Shown here one piece after another: positions 57,070-64,000 of a DNA stretch of 64,000 nt. A model generated the notes under the pieces. It made no database searches and was not told where the DNA came from. It saw only the letters and a list, made by a program, of their open reading frames with translations. The stretch is from contig NZ_CP026994.1 of the NCBI RefSeq assembly GCF_013407165.1, positions 1,516,187 through 1,580,186 of the forward strand, in the 5' to 3' direction. Positions within the stretch are counted from its first letter, which is position 1. The number at the start of each line of letters is the position of its first letter. The stretch is from Nitrosopumilus oxyclinae. Lineage in GTDB: Archaea; Thermoproteota; Nitrososphaeria; Nitrososphaerales; Nitrosopumilaceae. The position numbers and the translations under genes were made by a program.

Positions 57070-57627
57070 CTAGTCTTCCAAATGAACCTTAGTTGCTATA
57101 TTTTTTGCAATTAAGGCCTGAGCATTCTCATATGGAATAGTAGCTATATCTTCAGTCTTGAAAGGACCATATTTTTCAAGATCTGCACCAACAATTTCAT
57201 CTACTTCATGTAAAAATCTAATAACAATTTTTTTTGTTTTATGATTCTGGGCTAATGATTCTAGAAATTTTGATTTTCCATTAATTGTTGCCGATACAAT
57301 CATCTCTATTCTTTCTTTCTGATCCTCTTGTGAATCAAGAATAAATTTTTCTTCATCTAGTAAATAGCTTATTTCTAAATCAGAATTTTTTGAAATTTTA
57401 TCTAATCGAATTTCTATTAATAGTGATGTTAATTCTGTCACCATCTCCACCATCGTATTTTTAATTTTATTTTCCACTCCATCAAATTCTTGTTTTTGTA
57501 AATTTCCAATGAAATCAGCTAGGTTTCTGTAAAAGTTAGGATCGATTTCTGAAATTGAATCATCTTCAATTTCACGTAAAACTATATGATGTAAAGAGTT
57601 AATATCGATTTGATTTGATTCTGACAT
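57070..57627 (-). CDS. GINS complex-like protein (GINS51/15 type)
   Basis: A 185-aa acidic helical protein. The C-terminal block EIVGADLEKYGPFKTEDIAT, then IPYENAQALIAKNIA, matches the beta-domain of archaeal GINS51, in which YGPFKxGDIATLPxENAxxLI is typical. The N-terminal part fits the helical A-domain. GINS joins MCM and GAN in the replicative helicase. PCNA (27000) and PolD large subunit (62607) are the other replication genes here. Confidence 0.72.
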   Translation of the reverse strand: MSESNQIDINSLHHIVLREIEDDSISEIDPNFYRNLADFIGNLQKQEFDGVENKIKNTMVEMVTELTSLLIEIRLDKISKNSDLEISYLLDEEKFILDSQEDQKERIEMIVSATINGKSKFLESLAQNHKTKKIVIRFLHEVDEIVGADLEKYGPFKTEDIATIPYENAQALIAKNIATKVHLED

Positions 57628-57666
57628 TCTTACCTAATCCTTAAATGACTGTGTATTTGTGTTTGA

Positions 57667-59139
57667 TTGAAGACTAAATTGCCATATAAAGTCAGCCACG
57701 GTAAAGCAATCCCAATATCATACTCACCAGACGAAGTTTTTTCAAGAATTCAACATGAAGATATTCAGTTCATTGATCTACAATTTACAGGTCTTACAGG
57801 TCATTTTCATCATACTACAATTTCAGCAAATACCTTTACTCCAGAACAAATGAGAGATGGATTACCAAAATTAGATGGTTCATCAATTATTGGATTTGCC
57901 GACATTAATGATTCAGATTTACTTTTAAAACCTGATCCAAATACATTTGCAATAATTCCTTGGATGACTGAAAATAAAACAGCCAGATTACTATGCGATG
58001 TTTATTGGGGAGAAGATAGAGGACGATTATCAAGAGACCCAAGAGGAATTTCTCAAAAGGCTGAAGAATATATCAAAACACAAGGATTTGATTTTAGTAC
58101 GTGGGGTCCAGAAGTTGAATTTTTTGTATTTGACAAAGTACACTGGGATGTTCTAACACCTTACAAAGGTCAATCATATTCTATTGAATCAAAAGAAGCT
58201 CCATGGAATCAATCAGGTGATGGTTATCCTATGGGATTACAAGAAGGATATTACCCAAGTACTCCAGCAGATACTCTTACGCCATATAGAAATGAATGTG
58301 TAAATATTCTCAATAAGAATTTTGGAATTTTATGTGATAATCATCATCATGAAGTAGCAACAGCAGGTCAATGTGAAATTGATATCAAATATGATCGCAT
58401 GACAAATGCTGCTGACGCTGCACAATCATACAAATTTGTTATTAGAAATGTTGCACAAAAATATGGAAAAGTTGCAACAATGATGCCAAAACCAATTGCA
58501 ATGGATTCAGGTTCTGGTATGCATGTTAATGTTAGTTTATGGAAGGATAATCTAAATGCATTTTATGATTCAGATGATGAAATTGAATTAAGTCAACTTG
58601 GACGATACTTTTGTGGCGGTATCATTAATCATGCAAAATCATTATCTGCTATTTGTAATCCTACAACTAACTCATATCACAGATTAGTTCCAGGATATGA
58701 AGCTCCAGCATACATTGCATGGAGTTCTGGAAATCGTTCTGCCATTGTAAGAGTTCCAAAACACCTCAAAGGAAAAAATTATGCTAATTTAAAACGACTT
58801 GAATTCAGAGCCCCTGATCCTTCATCAAATCCATATCTAGTATTTGCAGCAGTAACTGCAGCAGGAATGGATGGAGTGAAGAAAAAGATGGATCCAGGAC
58901 CTGAAGTTCGTGATGATATCTTCAAGATGACTAAATCTGATAGAGCAAAAAGAGGAATTGGTGTTCTTCCAAAAAGTCTTGGAGAAGCATTAGATGAATT
59001 AGAAAGTGATAGAAAATATCTTAACACAATTTTCACAAATGATGTAATTGATAAAATTATAGAATTAGAAAGAAGAGACCAACGAGAAATAGCCATTAGA
59101 CCACATCCACACGAATTTTATCTGTACTTTGATGTTTAA
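57667..59139 (+). CDS. glnA: Glutamine synthetase (copy 2)
   Basis: A 490-aa type I glutamine synthetase starting with TTG at 57667. FIDLQFTGLTGHFHHTTISA, FSTWGPEVEFFVFD, DNHHHEVATAGQCEIDIKYD and NPTTNSYHRLVPGYEAPAYI are the family blocks. It differs clearly in sequence from the copy at 41458 (for example HHH in place of EHH at the central motif). It could be the main enzyme or a specialised paralog. Confidence 0.95.
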   Translation: MKTKLPYKVSHGKAIPISYSPDEVFSRIQHEDIQFIDLQFTGLTGHFHHTTISANTFTPEQMRDGLPKLDGSSIIGFADINDSDLLLKPDPNTFAIIPWMTENKTARLLCDVYWGEDRGRLSRDPRGISQKAEEYIKTQGFDFSTWGPEVEFFVFDKVHWDVLTPYKGQSYSIESKEAPWNQSGDGYPMGLQEGYYPSTPADTLTPYRNECVNILNKNFGILCDNHHHEVATAGQCEIDIKYDRMTNAADAAQSYKFVIRNVAQKYGKVATMMPKPIAMDSGSGMHVNVSLWKDNLNAFYDSDDEIELSQLGRYFCGGIINHAKSLSAICNPTTNSYHRLVPGYEAPAYIAWSSGNRSAIVRVPKHLKGKNYANLKRLEFRAPDPSSNPYLVFAAVTAAGMDGVKKKMDPGPEVRDDIFKMTKSDRAKRGIGVLPKSLGEALDELESDRKYLNTIFTNDVIDKIIELERRDQREIAIRPHPHEFYLYFDV

Positions 59140-59414
59140 GCTCTTCCAGTAAATTGAAAAATATAGAATAATGAAATAGCCATTAGTGCAAATCCACTTC
59201 CTAGAAATATTATTCTATTATTTTCAGATGTTGCAGCTCTGTATAGTAGAATTCCACCTGCAAGACCTACAAACAATATCAATACTCCACTAATCACTCC
59301 ATCAAAACTAGTGTTAGTGATAAGTGGATGAAATAATCCTGAAAGTAATGCAAAAAATGCAATTAAGTAAATGTATTTGAATCCAGTAAGGGCTTTAGAT
59401 GTGGTTTGATTCAA
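59136..59414 (-). CDS. 92-aa three-helix membrane protein
   Basis: Hydrophobic segments at about residues 12-30, 38-58 and 68-86 with short loops; ends QFTGRA. Overlaps the 3' end of the glutamine synthetase gene by 4 bp. No motif recognised. Confidence 0.5.
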   Translation of the reverse strand: MNQTTSKALTGFKYIYLIAFFALLSGLFHPLITNTSFDGVISGVLILFVGLAGGILLYRAATSENNRIIFLGSGFALMAISLFYIFQFTGRA

Positions 59415-59468
59415 TATTTTTCGTAAATAGATTTAGCAATTAAAGGTTTGAAATATTTTCAAAATGAT

Positions 59469-61178
59469 TTACATCATTCCGCCCATGTCAGGCATGCCAC
59501 CCATTCCAGGCATTCCGCCCATACCAGGCATTCCAGGTGGCATTCCAGGCATTCCACCTTCTCCTCCTCCAGGAGGTCCACCTGCTGATTTTTGAGTAGC
59601 AATAACATCATCGATTCTAAGAATCATACATGCAGCTTCTGCAGCTGCTGAAACAATTTGTAGTTTAACTGCTAATGGTTCAATAATATCACTTGATTTC
59701 ATATTTGCAATTTTTCCTTTCATAACATCAATTCCAGTCCATTTTTCTCCTTTCTGTTGCTTAGAACGTAAAACTGTGAGAGTATCAATTGGATCCATTC
59801 CAGCATTTTCAGATAATGTTAATGGGATTTCTTCTAAAGCATCAGCAAATTTTTCTGCTGCAAGTTGTTCTCTACCTTCTAAAGATTTAGCCCAACTTCT
59901 AATTTTTGTTGCTGCATAAGTTTCTGGGGCACCGCCACCTGCAACAATTTGAGGTTTTAAAATCACATCTTTTACAACCATTAAAGCATCATGAACAGAA
60001 CGTTCTACTTCATCTACTACTCTTTGTGAACCTGCACGAAGAAGTAATGTTACTGATTTTGGATGTTTACATCCTTCAACAAATACCCATTTGTCTTCTT
60101 CAATTTTTCTTTCTTCTACAGTTTCAGCAATACCAAGATCTTTTTCAAATAAATCATCAAGATTAGTAACTATTCTAGCTCCTGTTGCTTTTGCAAGTTT
60201 AGTAAGATCACTTTCTTTAATTCTTCTAACAGCAATAATGCCAGCCTTTGCAAGATAGTGTTGAGCCATATCATCTAATCCTTTTTGGCATAATACTACA
60301 TTAGCACCAGAACCAATTACTTTGTCAACCATTGTTTTTAGCATTCTGTTTTCTTCATCTAAAAATGATTTTAGTTGTTGAGGATTTGAAATGTTAATTT
60401 TTGCATCAGTTTCAGTTTTACTAATTTCTAATGCAGTATTGATTAATGCAATTTTAGCATCGGTAATTTTTCTTGGCATTCCTCCATGAACAATTTCTTT
60501 ATCAAGAACAATGCCTTGAATAATAGTTGAATCTCTGATAGAACCACCTGCTTTCTTTTCTACTTTAATATCATCAATATCAACTTCAAAAGATTCACCA
60601 TCTTTTTCTGCAACAGCAAGTACCGATTTTACAATAATATCTGCAAGTAAATCAGAATCTTTTCTAACTAGTTTAGTTTGCATAGAAGTTTTTGCAATTT
60701 TATTTAGAATAGTTTTATCATTTGCTGAAATTGTAACTGCAATTTCTTCAAGGTATTCTTTTGCTTTTCTTGCAGCTTTTCTATATCCATCTACAATAAT
60801 TGTTGGATGAACATCTTGATCAATTAATGATTCAGCCTGTGAAAGTAATGCGCCTGCTAATACAACAGCAGAAGTTGTACCATCTCCTACTTCATTATCT
60901 GTAGTTTTTGATATTTCAACTAGCATTTTTGCTGCTGGATGTTGAACATCAATTTCTTTTAGAATTGTAGCACCATCATTTGTAATTGTAACGTCGCCTA
61001 AGGAATCAACTAGCATTTTATCCATGCCTCTTGGACCAAGGCTGGTATGAACAATTTCAGCAATAATTTTGGCTGCTGCAATGTTATTCTTTTGAGCTTC
61101 ACGTCCTTTAGTTTCAGTACCGCCTTCTTTTAGCAAAACAACAGGCATGTTGCCTTTTGAAGTTGCTTGCATTCCCAT
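59469..61178 (-). CDS. Thermosome (group II chaperonin) subunit
   Basis: About 569 aa from ATG 61178 (the open frame extends to 61238, but the TATA box at 61203-61209 falls inside that extension). [27 protein letters not shown] and [16 protein letters not shown] are ATP-binding blocks, with the GGGAPE near 390-395 as the last. The C-terminal tail is built of GGMPGM-type repeats ending in GGMM. It forms a double ring that folds proteins in the cytoplasm. Confidence 0.95.
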   Translation of the reverse strand: MGMQATSKGNMPVVLLKEGGTETKGREAQKNNIAAAKIIAEIVHTSLGPRGMDKMLVDSLGDVTITNDGATILKEIDVQHPAAKMLVEISKTTDNEVGDGTTSAVVLAGALLSQAESLIDQDVHPTIIVDGYRKAARKAKEYLEEIAVTISANDKTILNKIAKTSMQTKLVRKDSDLLADIIVKSVLAVAEKDGESFEVDIDDIKVEKKAGGSIRDSTIIQGIVLDKEIVHGGMPRKITDAKIALINTALEISKTETDAKINISNPQQLKSFLDEENRMLKTMVDKVIGSGANVVLCQKGLDDMAQHYLAKAGIIAVRRIKESDLTKLAKATGARIVTNLDDLFEKDLGIAETVEERKIEEDKWVFVEGCKHPKSVTLLLRAGSQRVVDEVERSVHDALMVVKDVILKPQIVAGGGAPETYAATKIRSWAKSLEGREQLAAEKFADALEEIPLTLSENAGMDPIDTLTVLRSKQQKGEKWTGIDVMKGKIANMKSSDIIEPLAVKLQIVSAAAEAACMILRIDDVIATQKSAGGPPGGGEGGMPGMPPGMPGMGGMPGMGGMPDMGGMM

Positions 61179-61202
61179 AGATGCCAAAACTCCGGATTCC
61201 CC

Positions 61203-61209
61203 TTTTATA
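61203..61209 (-). promoter_or_regulatory. TATA element of the thermosome gene
   Basis: Read on the minus strand this is TATAAAA, 25-31 nt before the ATG at 61178, as expected for a leaderless archaeal transcript. It decides the start in favour of 61178. Confidence 0.65.
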
Positions 61210-61223
61210 CCTTCCAGATCAAG

Positions 61224-61255
61224 ATCGGTGTTTTTCAAATCATATCGGTGTTTTT
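61224..61255. promoter_or_regulatory. Direct repeat ATCGGTGTTTTT x2, 20-bp spacing, between thermosome and glyA
   Basis: Copies at 61224-61235 and 61244-61255 are identical over 12 bp and offset by 20 bp. They lie upstream of the thermosome TATA box, and the second overlaps the probable glyA TATA region (TTTTTAAATT at 61251-61260), so a bound factor could affect both genes. Confidence 0.55.
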
Positions 61256-61281
61256 AAATTGGGAAAATCAAGATGCAAAAT

Positions 61282-62604
61282 ATGGCAAAATCCCAGAATA
61301 AAGAATCTTATGATAAAATTTTTACAAGTTTAAAAGAACATCACAAATGGTTTGAAAATTCAATTCCATTGATTGCAAGTGAAAATATTCCCAGTCCGGC
61401 AGTCAGGGAAGCAATAATTTCTGATTTTGGAAATAGATATGCAGAAGGATGGCCTGGAGAAAGAGTCTATGCAGGTTGTGTCTACATTGATGAGGTAGAG
61501 TTTGAATGTATGAAATTAGCTAAAAAATTATACAAAGCAAAATTTGCAGATGTTAGACCAATTTCAGGAGTTGTTGCAAACTTAGCAATTTATTCTGCAT
61601 TTACAAATCCTGGTGACATTATGTTAGCACCATCAATTCCTGCAGGCGGACATATCTCTCATGGTAAGAAGGAACATTCTGGAACTGCTGGATTAGTTCA
61701 TGGATTAGAAATTGAATTCTATCCATTTAATGCTGAAGAAATGACAATTGATGTAGATAAAACAAAACAAAAAGTAAAAGATCTCAAAAAACAAAATCGT
61801 CTTCCAAAAATGGCAATGTTTGGTGGTTCATTATTCTTGTTCCCTCATCCTGTCAAAGAATTATCAGATTTTCTAAAGAGTTACGATATGCATATCAATT
61901 ATGATGCAGCTCATGTTGCAGGATTAATTGCTGGAGGGAAATTCCAGGATCCTTTACGCGAAGGAGCAGATACAATGACTATGAGTACTCATAAGACTTT
62001 GTTTGGTCCTCAAGGAGGACTTGTCTTAGGTTCAAAAGAACATGAAGAAGTTATCAAAAAAGCAACTTTCCCGGGTCTTACTAGTAGTCATCATATTCAT
62101 CACATGGCTGGAAAAGCTGTTGCATTTGCAGAAGCATTAGAGTTTGGAAAAGATTATGCAGTTGAAGTAATTAAAAATGCCAAAATATTTGCAGGAGCCT
62201 TGAGTGATATGGGATTCAAAGTATTAGGTGAAAGTAGAGGCTTTACAGAATCACATCAAATTGCAGTTAATGTTTTAGATTATTCTGATGGTGGAAAAGT
62301 AGAAGCAGATTTAGAAAAAGCTAACATCATTGTTAACAGACAATTAATTCCTGGAGATATTAAAGCAGGAAGAAATTATTTCCATCCAGGCGGAATTAGA
62401 TTAGGAGTTTCTGAAATTACACGATTAGGAATGAAGAAAAATGAAATGCAAGAAATTGCTTCCTATCTAAAACAAGTTGTAATTGATAAAAAAGATCCAA
62501 AGAAGATACTTTCAAAAGTTAAATCATTCAGAAAAGACTTTCAGAAAGTTAAATTTTGTTTTGATAATAAATTGGGCGCCTACGAATACGTCAAATTAAG
62601 ATAA
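61282..62604 (+). CDS. glyA: Serine hydroxymethyltransferase
   Basis: A 440-aa enzyme (an ATG at 61273 is also in frame; 61282 gives MAKSQNKESYDKIF and sits about 27 nt after a TTTTTAAATT box). It interconverts serine and glycine with a folate or pterin. ASENIPSPAVREA, NRYAEGWPGERVYAGC and TMSTHKTLFGPQGG (PLP lysine) are conserved. It fits the archaeal-type SHMT, shorter in some loops than bacterial forms. Confidence 0.93.
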   Translation: MAKSQNKESYDKIFTSLKEHHKWFENSIPLIASENIPSPAVREAIISDFGNRYAEGWPGERVYAGCVYIDEVEFECMKLAKKLYKAKFADVRPISGVVANLAIYSAFTNPGDIMLAPSIPAGGHISHGKKEHSGTAGLVHGLEIEFYPFNAEEMTIDVDKTKQKVKDLKKQNRLPKMAMFGGSLFLFPHPVKELSDFLKSYDMHINYDAAHVAGLIAGGKFQDPLREGADTMTMSTHKTLFGPQGGLVLGSKEHEEVIKKATFPGLTSSHHIHHMAGKAVAFAEALEFGKDYAVEVIKNAKIFAGALSDMGFKVLGESRGFTESHQIAVNVLDYSDGGKVEADLEKANIIVNRQLIPGDIKAGRNYFHPGGIRLGVSEITRLGMKKNEMQEIASYLKQVVIDKKDPKKILSKVKSFRKDFQKVKFCFDNKLGAYEYVKLR

Positions 62605-62606
62605 AT

Positions 62607-64000
62607 TTACGAATAGTCTGAAAGCAGGGATTGATCTCCTCGACTCTTCCCAAATACTAATTCAATTTCATCTGATAAGGCATGAATTCTTCCTTTTTGA
62701 TATTCACCAACATCATATTTTTCAACTAGTCTTTTTGCAAGTTTCAAATATTTTTCTACAGAACCCCTAGTAATTGTGGCAATTAGTTTATGCCCACAAA
62801 CACATGTTTGAATTAAAGGCATACGACGATATGATTTTCCACATGCTGTACATCTGAAACTTTGTCTTGCATATGCTCTAAGATTTCCCATTAAATCTGG
62901 AACTAAATGAGTTGAAATTACGTTTGAAACAAGTTCTGCAGGATTTACTACGTTGATTAATTCAGCATTTCTGACTTGCATATCAAATTTGTCAAGCATA
63001 GAGCCAAGTGTGGAATATGCACTTCTTGATTTGGATGTTGTAAGTGATAAAGTGGAATGTGTAAAGTGATAATCATAGAATTGTCTTTCAGTATCAAGTC
63101 GCGATTTAATAATCTCAATTGATGATACATCTGATGCTTTTACTTGTTCAAATGTAGATTCAAAAAATTCCAAAGGAAGTATTTTTGTAACCTCAAGATT
63201 ATGTGCTTGTGGTTGAGATTCATGTGGTAAAACATGTGGTTGAATAAGTAACGGTGCATCCATTAAACCACCAATTCTATCTGATAGAAACTGTCTTGAG
63301 AAATTTAGAAGGCTATCCATTAGTAATATTATAGAATCAGCATCTCCATCAGCGTCTCTTCTTTTTGCAGAATGCCAATTTGGAGTTCCAAAACAAACAT
63401 GAGTTTCAGTATATCCAATAATTCTTCCAACTATTCCTACTGATGTGTGAGGAGCTAAACCAATTATTAGATGTCCAACTAATTCCTCTAAATTTTTTAC
63501 ATTGTAAAACGAAGATTTTCCATAGAATTTTTCTAAAAGAACATCAACATATTTACAAGTATTAACTAGATATTTTCCGATTTCATTTGGTATAATGACA
63601 TCCTGCATTCGAATCTCAATAATTTGATCAATAGATTCGAGAGGTTTTCCATCTACATCATGAGAATACCCAAGTTCTTTTAGTTTCTCTATAGATGTTC
63701 CAATCCAAGATGGTTTGAATTGAGTAAGAGGAGAATTTGTTGCGTCACATCTCACTGTTCCGTCTTTGAAAGTGGTTAAACCAAAGTTTTGTCTTACAAG
63801 TCCCTTTTCTAATGGTTCTGCAATTTTATCTTGATTAATTAATTCCTTGACTCCTTTGAAAGGCTCTTTTGCACGAATTCCCATTTTTTCCTGAGCTAAA
63901 AGCAATCTAGATTTTAATGGAAATGCTTGGTGAGAATGAGCTGGGGCTTTTCGCTTGCATTTTTCACAAAATGGTTCATTAAGAGTATCTCTGCAATTGG
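62607..64000 (-). CDS. polC: DNA polymerase II (PolD) large subunit, C-terminal part
   Basis: The frame is open to the right edge, so the 5' part is outside. Upstream of TTG 63905 the frame still reads NCRDTLNEPFCEKCKRKAPA, a zinc site. The large-subunit catalytic block RDADGDADSIILLMDSLLNF, then GGLMDAPLLI, is present, near the usual DCDGDED-type motif with alanines in place of Cys and one Glu. A C-terminal zinc module follows (CTACGKSYRRMPLIQTCVCG). It is the replicative polymerase partner of PCNA. Confidence 0.92.
   Translation of the reverse strand, partial: NCRDTLNEPFCEKCKRKAPAHSHQAFPLKSRLLLAQEKMGIRAKEPFKGVKELINQDKIAEPLEKGLVRQNFGLTTFKDGTVRCDATNSPLTQFKPSWIGTSIEKLKELGYSHDVDGKPLESIDQIIEIRMQDVIIPNEIGKYLVNTCKYVDVLLEKFYGKSSFYNVKNLEELVGHLIIGLAPHTSVGIVGRIIGYTETHVCFGTPNWHSAKRRDADGDADSIILLMDSLLNFSRQFLSDRIGGLMDAPLLIQPHVLPHESQPQAHNLEVTKILPLEFFESTFEQVKASDVSSIEIIKSRLDTERQFYDYHFTHSTLSLTTSKSRSAYSTLGSMLDKFDMQVRNAELINVVNPAELVSNVISTHLVPDLMGNLRAYARQSFRCTACGKSYRRMPLIQTCVCGHKLIATITRGSVEKYLKLAKRLVEKYDVGEYQKGRIHALSDEIELVFGKSRGDQSLLSDYS

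Noticed and set aside
59906-60166. Open frame opposite the thermosome gene
   Set aside because: Leu/Gln/His-rich antisense translation of a highly conserved chaperonin gene; no start context.

Overview
The window looks like the chromosome of a marine-type ammonia-oxidising archaeon (Nitrososphaeria/Thaumarchaeota, Nitrosopumilus-like). This rests on very A+T-rich DNA, archaeal information-processing genes (PCNA, PolD large subunit, TFS, Rpo11/L, a GINS51-like protein, archaeal TyrRS, archaeal CCA enzyme, thermosome), many TTG/GTG and probably leaderless starts with a TATA element about 25-30 nt upstream, a plastocyanin-like copper protein, cobalamin genes (BluB, CbiH/CobJ) and an Amt/PII/glutamine synthetase set. 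No amo genes lie in the window, so ammonia oxidation is inferred from this gene complement only.

Layout. 1-9.67 kb: core genes (class V aminotransferase fragment, NadM, RtcA, BluB, flavoprotein, cyclophilin, PfkB kinase), tRNA-Val and an intron-bearing tRNA-Arg, mixed with small zinc proteins and secreted or anchored proteins of unknown function. 9.7-19.0 kb: an apparent integrated element with a tyrosine recombinase, an OLD-like ATPase/TOPRIM protein with a membrane-protein neighbour, a DNase I-fold nuclease, and a four-gene operon ending in a GH5-like glycosidase. Its left end is a repeat-dense non-coding stretch, and a 12-bp repeat occurs in inverted orientation at the two ends. 19.0-32.6 kb: core metabolism and information genes (NTP pyrophosphatase, orphan MtrA-like corrinoid protein, DegT aminotransferase, TyrRS, CbiH, aspartate kinase, PCNA, TFS, RpoL) and two tandem paralogous miniproteins. 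32.7-38.9 kb: ferredoxin, plastocyanin-like protein, a membrane class III nucleotidyl cyclase, then a nitrogen cluster: Amt with a co-transcribed DUF6659-like protein, divergent PII, two tiny membrane peptides, and a PII-like protein with an extra C-terminal domain. 39-46 kb: J-domain/beta-rich protein, USP, VIT/CCC1 transporter, glutamine synthetase, KamA-type radical SAM protein, MscS channel. 46.3-54.3 kb: nucleotide and RNA-processing genes (PRPP synthetase, TrmG10-like methylase, RNase Z, Sir2, UPF0201 plus nucleotide kinase, ThpR-CCA-protein kinase, tRNA-Pro). 54.3-64 kb: oxidoreductases, AN1 zinc finger, GINS51-like protein, a second glutamine synthetase, thermosome, SHMT, and the C-terminal part of PolD large subunit running off the right edge.

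The most unusual items are the 9.3-kb element with its repeat-rich left end and OLD-like module; the nitrogen cluster with an 11-bp-period TTATCA array between amt and PII and two overlapping mini membrane proteins; paired 20-bp-spaced direct repeats at the ferredoxin and thermosome/glyA promoters; a D-loop intron candidate in tRNA-Arg(CCU); and several families of very small, easily missed proteins. Residue positions and motif calls were read by eye. Functional names rest on recognised motifs and family resemblance, not on database searches.
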